This document shows positions 5,054 through 8,887 of a stretch of 8,887 nt of DNA, piece by piece. Under the pieces are notes generated by a model, which saw nothing but the letters and a program-made list of their open reading frames with translations, searched no databases and was not told the origin of the DNA. Each line of letters begins with the position of its first letter. Positions within the stretch are counted from its first letter, which is position 1. The DNA is taken from contig JACZXC010000098.1 in the NCBI GenBank assembly GCA_022571825.1, positions 1 through 8,887 on the forward strand. Direction: 5' to 3'. Position numbers and translations under genes: made by a program. Source of the stretch: Myxococcales bacterium. GTDB lineage: Bacteria; Myxococcota_A; UBA9160; SMWR01.

Positions 5054-6661
5054 GTGACCCAAACACCGACTCGCGCGACCCAGGTGCTCGTCACCGACTC
5101 CCTGGCGCCCCAGGGTCTCGCAATTCTCGAAGAGGCGCGGGGCATTCAGGTCGCCTACCGGCCGAACCTGTCGCCCGGCGAGCTTCTGGAAGCCGTCGCC
5201 GGCGTGGATGCGCTGGTGATCCGAAGCGGCACAAAGGTGACCGCCGACGTGATCGCGGCCGGTGAGAAGCTGCGGGTAATCGGCCGCGCGGGCATCGGGG
5301 TGGACAACGTCGACGTGCCGGCCGCCACGGCGCGCGGAATTGTCGTGATGAATACCCCGGGTGGCAACAGCATCACGACGGCGGAGCACGCCATCGCATT
5401 GCTCATTTCGTTGGCCCGCCACATTCCCCAGGCCACTGCCTCGATGAAGGATGGGAAGTGGGAGAAGAAACAGTTCACGGGCCTCGAGCTCTACAATCGA
5501 ACCCTCGGAGTGATCGGTCTGGGGAACATCGGGGGGATCGTGGCGGACCGCGCTCGCGGCCTCGGGATGAAGGTGATCGCTACGGACCCCTTCCTCTCCC
5601 AGGCCGCCGCCCAGAAGCTGGGCGTCGAGCTGGTTTCCTTCGACGAGCTCCTGAGGCGCGCGGATGCGATCTCGGTCCATGTACCGCGCACCAAGGAAAC
5701 GACCGGGATGCTGGGCCGCGACGCCTTCGACAAAGTCCGGCCCGGCGCACTTCTGATCAACGCCGCCCGCGGGGGCATCGTCGATGAGAAGGCCCTGGTC
5801 GACGCTCTCGACGACGGGCGCATCGGCGGCGCGGCCCTGGACGTGTTTGAAAAAGAGCCGCCGGGTGCCGAGCACCCGTTGGTGAGGCACCCGAATGTGA
5901 TCTGTACGCCGCACCTGGGTGCCTCGACGGAGCAGGCTCAGGTGAACGTCTCCACCGCGGTGGCCGAGCAGGTACGCGATTACCTGCTCTCGGACATCAT
6001 CGGCCCGGCGGTCAACGTGCCTTCGATCTCTCGCGAGCGGCTCGCGCAGATGCGCCCCTATCTCATCCTGGGGGAGAAGCTCGGGCGCTTCCAGGGCCAG
6101 CTCTGCCCGGGGTCGATCGACGAGATCGAGATCGAATACTCGGGCGACGCCGCCGAGACCGACGTTGCTCCCATCACGATCGCCGTGCTCAAGGGGCTGC
6201 TCGAGCCCATGACGGATCGGGTGAACATGGTGAACGCGCCGCTGATCGCCCAGCAACACGGAATCAAGGTGGTGGAGTCGAAAGCCAGTCGAACCCTCGA
6301 CTTCACCAGCGCCATCAGCACCCGGGTGTCTGGCTGCCTGAACCGACTGATCGTGGGCGCGATTTTCCATGGCGGTCAGCCGCGAATCGTGCGCATCGAC
6401 GACTTCATGCTCGAGGCCATTCCCGAAGGCCCGACGCTGCTGCTTCACAACCGTGACCAGCCCGGGGTGGTGGGGACTGTGGGCGCGGTGCTGGGCGATG
6501 CGGGCATCAACATCTCGCGGATGCAGCTCGCCCTGGTGCGCGAGCGGTCCGAGGCGGCGATGCTGGTGAACGTGGACAACGCCCCGGACGAATCCGTCAT
6601 GGAGCGCCTGCGCGAGCTACCCCACATGATCTCCGCACAGCTTGTGGACCTGGGCCCGTGA
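5054..6661 (+). CDS. serA: D-3-phosphoglycerate dehydrogenase
   Basis: A 535-residue cytoplasmic enzyme that oxidises 3-phosphoglycerate with NAD+ in the first committed step of serine synthesis. It is a long-form PGDH. A substrate-binding half comes first (about 10-100 and 290-320), with an NAD-binding Rossmann domain carrying GLGNIG (155-160) followed by D178. The catalytic triad is visible: R239 in NAARGG (236-241), E268 in KEP and H287 in PHLGAST (286-292). An intervening allosteric-substrate-binding-type domain follows (about 325-450), then a C-terminal ACT domain (about 460-535) with DQPGVVGTVGAVL (468-480) and GINIS (484-488). ACT domains usually bind serine for feedback inhibition; whether this one does cannot be read here. 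The start is GTG at 5054 with AGAGG nine bases before it, and the length fits the 525-535 residues usual for this form. Its stop overlaps the purA start (GTGA), so the pair should be cotranscribed and coupled. Confidence 0.96.
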   Translation: MTQTPTRATQVLVTDSLAPQGLAILEEARGIQVAYRPNLSPGELLEAVAGVDALVIRSGTKVTADVIAAGEKLRVIGRAGIGVDNVDVPAATARGIVVMNTPGGNSITTAEHAIALLISLARHIPQATASMKDGKWEKKQFTGLELYNRTLGVIGLGNIGGIVADRARGLGMKVIATDPFLSQAAAQKLGVELVSFDELLRRADAISVHVPRTKETTGMLGRDAFDKVRPGALLINAARGGIVDEKALVDALDDGRIGGAALDVFEKEPPGAEHPLVRHPNVICTPHLGASTEQAQVNVSTAVAEQVRDYLLSDIIGPAVNVPSISRERLAQMRPYLILGEKLGRFQGQLCPGSIDEIEIEYSGDAAETDVAPITIAVLKGLLEPMTDRVNMVNAPLIAQQHGIKVVESKASRTLDFTSAISTRVSGCLNRLIVGAIFHGGQPRIVRIDDFMLEAIPEGPTLLLHNRDQPGVVGTVGAVLGDAGINISRMQLALVRERSEAAMLVNVDNAPDESVMERLRELPHMISAQLVDLGP

Positions 6662-7962
6662 CGACGCTCGTAGCCGTCGGGGCCCAGTGGGGCGACGAGG
6701 GCAAAGGCAAGCTGGTGGATTGGCTGGCTCCCCGGGCCCAGTACGTGGTTCGCTTCCACGGGGGCAACAACGCCGGGCATACCCTCGTGGTCGACGGCGA
6801 ACAGACGGTGCTTCACGTGGTTCCCGCCGGAGTGCTCAACTCCTCCACCGTCAACCTGATTGGACCCGGCGTCGTGGTGGACCCCGGCGCGTTGCTCGCG
6901 GAGCTGGAGGCGTTGAAGCAACGCGGCGTGCTGCGCGACCCGTCGCGGGTGCGCCTCTCGGGTCGGGCTCACGTGATCCTGAGCTGGCACCTGGCCCTGG
7001 ACATGGCGAGGGAGGAAGCCGCCCGCGATCTCGCCATCGGCACCACCGGCCGCGGGATCGGTCCCGCTTACGAAGACAAGGTGGCGCGGCGCGGAATTCG
7101 TGTGGCGGACCTGTTGGATCCAGCGGCGCTGCGCGGCGCCATCGACCGCTTGGTGAAGCAGAAGAACTTCGAGTTGGTCGACTACCACCAATGGCAGGCC
7201 GTCGACGCGGACGCCCTGTACCGCCAGTGCGTAGAGTGGGGTCGGCAGCTCGAGCCCTATGTGGAGAACACCGGGCACACCCTGGATCGCGCCCTACGCG
7301 AGGGCAAGAACGTGTTGTTCGAGGGGGCCCAGGGCACCTTTCTCGACATCGATCACGGCACCTATCCCTACGTGACGTCGTCGAACTGTGTGGCCGGAGC
7401 GGTCTGCGCCGGGGCCGGCATCGGGCCCACGCGCATCGATCGCGTGCTCGGAATCACCAAGGCCTACACGACGCGGGTGGGGGGAGGGCCCTTCCCCACC
7501 GAGCAGACCGGCGTTCTGGGCGAGAAATTGCGGGAGGTGGGCGCCGAGTTCGGGGCCACCACCGGGCGACCGCGGCGATGTGGCTGGCTCGATGCCGTGA
7601 TGCTGCGCGAGGCGGCCATGGTGAACGGCTTCACCGGGTTGGCCATCAACAAGCTCGATGTGCTTTCGGGCCTCGACGAGCTTCGGATCGCCACCGCCTA
7701 CCGCGTGGATGGCAAGCTGACCCACGACTTTCCGATGACCCTGGCGGAAATCGAACGCGCCGAGCCCATCTACGAGTCGCACCCGTGCTGGGCCGAAGAC
7801 ATCACGGGATGCCGGCAGCTCGAAGGACTCCCCGAAGCCGCGCGGAGCTACGTGAAGCGCGTCGAGGCCCTGGTCGGGGTGCCCGTCGAGATCATCTCGG
7901 TAGGCCCGGGTCGCGACCAGACGATCACCTGCAACGACCCGTTTCGATCCGCCTCGGAGTAG
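6658..7962 (+). CDS. purA: Adenylosuccinate synthetase
   Basis: A 434-residue cytoplasmic enzyme that condenses IMP and aspartate using GTP to give adenylosuccinate, the first dedicated step to AMP. Signature elements are GAQWGDEGKGK (8-18) with catalytic D13, the NNAGHT segment (37-42) with catalytic H41, TTGRGIGPAYEDK (129-141), GAQGTFLDIDHGTYPYV (223-239), TTGRPRRCGW (301-310) with the aspartate-loop arginines, the guanine-recognition NKLD (331-334) and VGPGRDQTI (415-423). Length is normal for the bacterial family. The start is GTG at 6658-6660, four bases inside the end of serA, without a strong ribosome binding site of its own, so it likely depends on serA translation. In many proteobacteria hisZ sits between or beside serA and purA; it is absent here. 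The 69 bases after the stop hold no clear terminator. Confidence 0.97.
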   Translation: MTTLVAVGAQWGDEGKGKLVDWLAPRAQYVVRFHGGNNAGHTLVVDGEQTVLHVVPAGVLNSSTVNLIGPGVVVDPGALLAELEALKQRGVLRDPSRVRLSGRAHVILSWHLALDMAREEAARDLAIGTTGRGIGPAYEDKVARRGIRVADLLDPAALRGAIDRLVKQKNFELVDYHQWQAVDADALYRQCVEWGRQLEPYVENTGHTLDRALREGKNVLFEGAQGTFLDIDHGTYPYVTSSNCVAGAVCAGAGIGPTRIDRVLGITKAYTTRVGGGPFPTEQTGVLGEKLREVGAEFGATTGRPRRCGWLDAVMLREAAMVNGFTGLAINKLDVLSGLDELRIATAYRVDGKLTHDFPMTLAEIERAEPIYESHPCWAEDITGCRQLEGLPEAARSYVKRVEALVGVPVEIISVGPGRDQTITCNDPFRSASE

Positions 7963-8031
7963 GCCCGGGCGACTGACGCGAATCGGCGTTTCTCCCCTCA
8001 ACTTTCCCCCGCGTTGGACGAGCAAGAAGGT

Positions 8032-8718
8032 ATGGGTTCACAGCTGCGCATCCTCTCCGCCAACCTCGCGAGCGGCGGCGCGGATGCCGAGGCGTTTGCG
8101 GAATTGGTTCGACGGTGCGAACCCGATGTGGTGGCGGTCCAGGAGCTGGCTCCGAACCAGGCCGAAGCGCTGGCGCGGGTGCTGCCCTACGGCGAACTCT
8201 CCCCCGATCTCGGGCACACGGGGATGGGCATCGCCCTGCGATGCCCGGGTCGCCTTACGCGCCTGCCGCTGTACTTCCGCGATGCCTGGGTGGCCCAGCT
8301 CGAGACCGCCGACTGGCCCGACCTGCCGCGCTCGATCGAGATCCTGAACGTCCACATCTCGGCGCCCCACGGCTGGCCGCCCTGGTCCCAGACCCTGCGT
8401 CGCCACCGCCAGGTGGGGCGCCTTCTGACCTATACCGATGCGGAGCCGGATCAGCCCCGCGCCGTCGTCGGCGACTTCAACGCCACGCCGCTGTGGCCGG
8501 TCTACCGCCGGATCGCCGCCCGGTTCGATGACCTCGCGTCCCTCCACGCGCGCGCGCGTGGTACGCGACCCGCCGCCACCTGGCCCCGCTGGTTCGGAGG
8601 ACCCCTGATTCGCATCGACCACGCCTTCGGCTCGGGACTCGTGGCCGAAGGCGTCGAGGTCGTCGACCTCCCGGGGTCCGACCACTGCGCACTCGTCCTC
8701 GACGTGACCGTCGCCTGA
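8032..8718 (+). CDS. Endonuclease/exonuclease/phosphatase family protein
   Basis: A 228-residue metal-dependent hydrolase of the EEP (DNase I-like / exonuclease III-like) fold. Catalytic landmarks occur in order: LSANL with N11, VVAVQEL with Q37 and E38 (metal ligand), LNVHI with N106 and H108, VVGDFNATP with D148 and N150, RIDHAF with D196 and H197, and GSDHCAL with D217 and H218. The layout is closest to the small YafD-like phosphohydrolase branch, but the N-terminal membrane helices common there are missing, so I expect a soluble cytoplasmic protein. The substrate (nucleic acid, phosphoinositide-like lipid or sugar phosphate) cannot be decided. The start is uncertain. ATG 8032 follows a purine-rich AGAAGG only one base away, closer than usual; in-frame TTG 8014 would add six residues but lacks any ribosome binding site. 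A 16-bp palindrome lies inside the gene at 8544-8559. Confidence 0.85.
   Translation: MGSQLRILSANLASGGADAEAFAELVRRCEPDVVAVQELAPNQAEALARVLPYGELSPDLGHTGMGIALRCPGRLTRLPLYFRDAWVAQLETADWPDLPRSIEILNVHISAPHGWPPWSQTLRRHRQVGRLLTYTDAEPDQPRAVVGDFNATPLWPVYRRIAARFDDLASLHARARGTRPAATWPRWFGGPLIRIDHAFGSGLVAEGVEVVDLPGSDHCALVLDVTVA
8544..8559. repeat. 16-bp perfect palindrome with alternating CG core
   Basis: CCACGCGCGCGCGTGG reads the same on both strands. Its central 14 bases alternate purine and pyrimidine, a composition able to adopt Z-DNA or extrude as a hairpin. It lies in the EEP gene and encodes SLHARARG, between the GDFN and IDH catalytic motifs. It may be a chance product of Arg/Ala codons in GC-rich DNA. 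Confidence 0.5.
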
Positions 8719-8739
8719 ACGCCGCTCGACACGTCCCGA

Positions 8740-8763
8740 CCCGGGTGGTACCCAACACCCGGG
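8740..8763. repeat. Inverted repeat straddling the tRNA-Lys 5' end
   Basis: CCCGGGTG (8740-8747) and CACCCGGG (8756-8763) are exact reverse complements separated by eight bases. The right arm includes the first three bases of the mature tRNA (8761-8763). It sits 21 bases past the EEP stop, so it could help end that transcript, although no T-tract follows. In a tRNA precursor it would compete with the acceptor stem. A TCGACA -35-like hexamer at 8726-8731 with a poor TACCCA at 8749-8754 could place a promoter across the same bases. Confidence 0.5.
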
Positions 8764-8836
8764 CCGTTAGCTCAGTTGGTAGAGCACCGGGCTTTTAACC
8801 CGATGGTCCAGGGTTCGAGTCCCTGACGGCCCACCA
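8761..8836 (+). tRNA. tRNA-Lys, anticodon UUU
   Basis: A complete 76-base cloverleaf. The acceptor stem GGGCCGT/ACGGCCC (8761-8767 with 8826-8832) pairs in all seven positions. The D stem is GCTC/GAGC (8770-8773 with 8782-8785). The anticodon loop CTTTTAA (8792-8798) contains TTT at 8794-8796. The variable loop is five bases, and the T stem CAGGG/CCCTG encloses TTCGAGT (8814-8820). Discriminator A8833 is followed by an encoded CCA (8834-8836). The anticodon stem has a C-A mismatch at its outermost pair (8787/8803, positions 27-43). It should decode AAA and, by wobble, AAG lysine codons. The 51 bases after it hold only a small CGGAC/GTCCG hairpin (8870-8882) close to the window edge. Confidence 0.97.
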
Positions 8837-8887
8837 ATGATTTCGCGGGTGTGATATTACGAATCAAGCCGGACGTTGTCCGCTAGC

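Noticed and set aside
4970..6448. 492-codon open frame antisense to serA
   Set aside because: It lies wholly opposite a gene with all PGDH catalytic motifs, has a His/Arg/Asp-rich composition typical of antisense frames in GC-rich DNA, and shows no domain or ribosome binding site.
6642..7976. 444-codon open frame overlapping purA on the same strand
   Set aside because: Its Arg/Gly/His-rich product has no motif, while the overlapping frame encodes a complete adenylosuccinate synthetase.
7976..7989. ACGC/GCGT hairpin followed by TTTCT after purA as an intrinsic terminator
   Set aside because: The stem is only four base pairs with a six-base loop and a short, interrupted T stretch. That is too weak to call in this composition.
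8870..8882. CGGAC/GTCCG hairpin after tRNA-Lys as a terminator
   Set aside because: It is a five-base-pair stem with a three-base loop, and the window ends five bases later, so a T-tract cannot be assessed.

Overview
This is a GC-rich chromosomal window carrying mostly housekeeping genes. It holds eight protein genes I can support, one tRNA gene and a few short regulatory or structured elements. I see no transposase, integrase, CRISPR array, prophage gene or other sign of recent transfer. Base composition, frequent GTG/TTG starts, the serA-purA pairing and a Gld-type ABC transporter cassette fit a deltaproteobacterial-type lineage (Myxococcota, Desulfobacterota, Binatota or a relative, possibly an environmental genome). 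That placement is inference from gene content; no marker here fixes it.

Layout. Bases 1-132 hold no gene I can support, only a hairpin just past the end of the first operon. On the minus strand, from 3196 down to 133, lies a tightly coupled three-gene ABC operon: an ATP-binding protein (GldA-like), a six-helix ABC-2 permease (GldF-like) and a GldG-like auxiliary membrane protein. It is transcribed toward the left edge and may continue past it. Divergent from it, at 3238-3483, is a small cysteine-rich, probably zinc-binding protein of unknown function. It converges on aroA (3547-4824, minus), which encodes EPSP synthase of the shikimate pathway.

The 229-base region between aroA and serA is the main regulatory area. 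It carries a good sigma70-type promoter facing serA, a weaker -10-like element facing aroA, and a leader made of about eleven degenerate purine-rich heptamers. The last heptamer supplies the serA ribosome binding site. serA (5054-6661, D-3-phosphoglycerate dehydrogenase with a C-terminal ACT domain) overlaps purA (6658-7962, adenylosuccinate synthetase) by four bases. The two therefore look translationally coupled, linking serine (and so glycine and one-carbon) supply with AMP synthesis.

Downstream are an endonuclease/exonuclease/phosphatase-fold protein (8032-8718) and a complete tRNA-Lys(UUU) with encoded CCA (8761-8836). A perfect 8-bp inverted repeat straddles the 5' end of the tRNA.

I did not find a clear undescribed system. 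The items most worth a second look are the heptamer/G-run leader of serA, the small zinc-finger-like protein, the Gld-like cassette and the inverted repeat at the tRNA 5' end.
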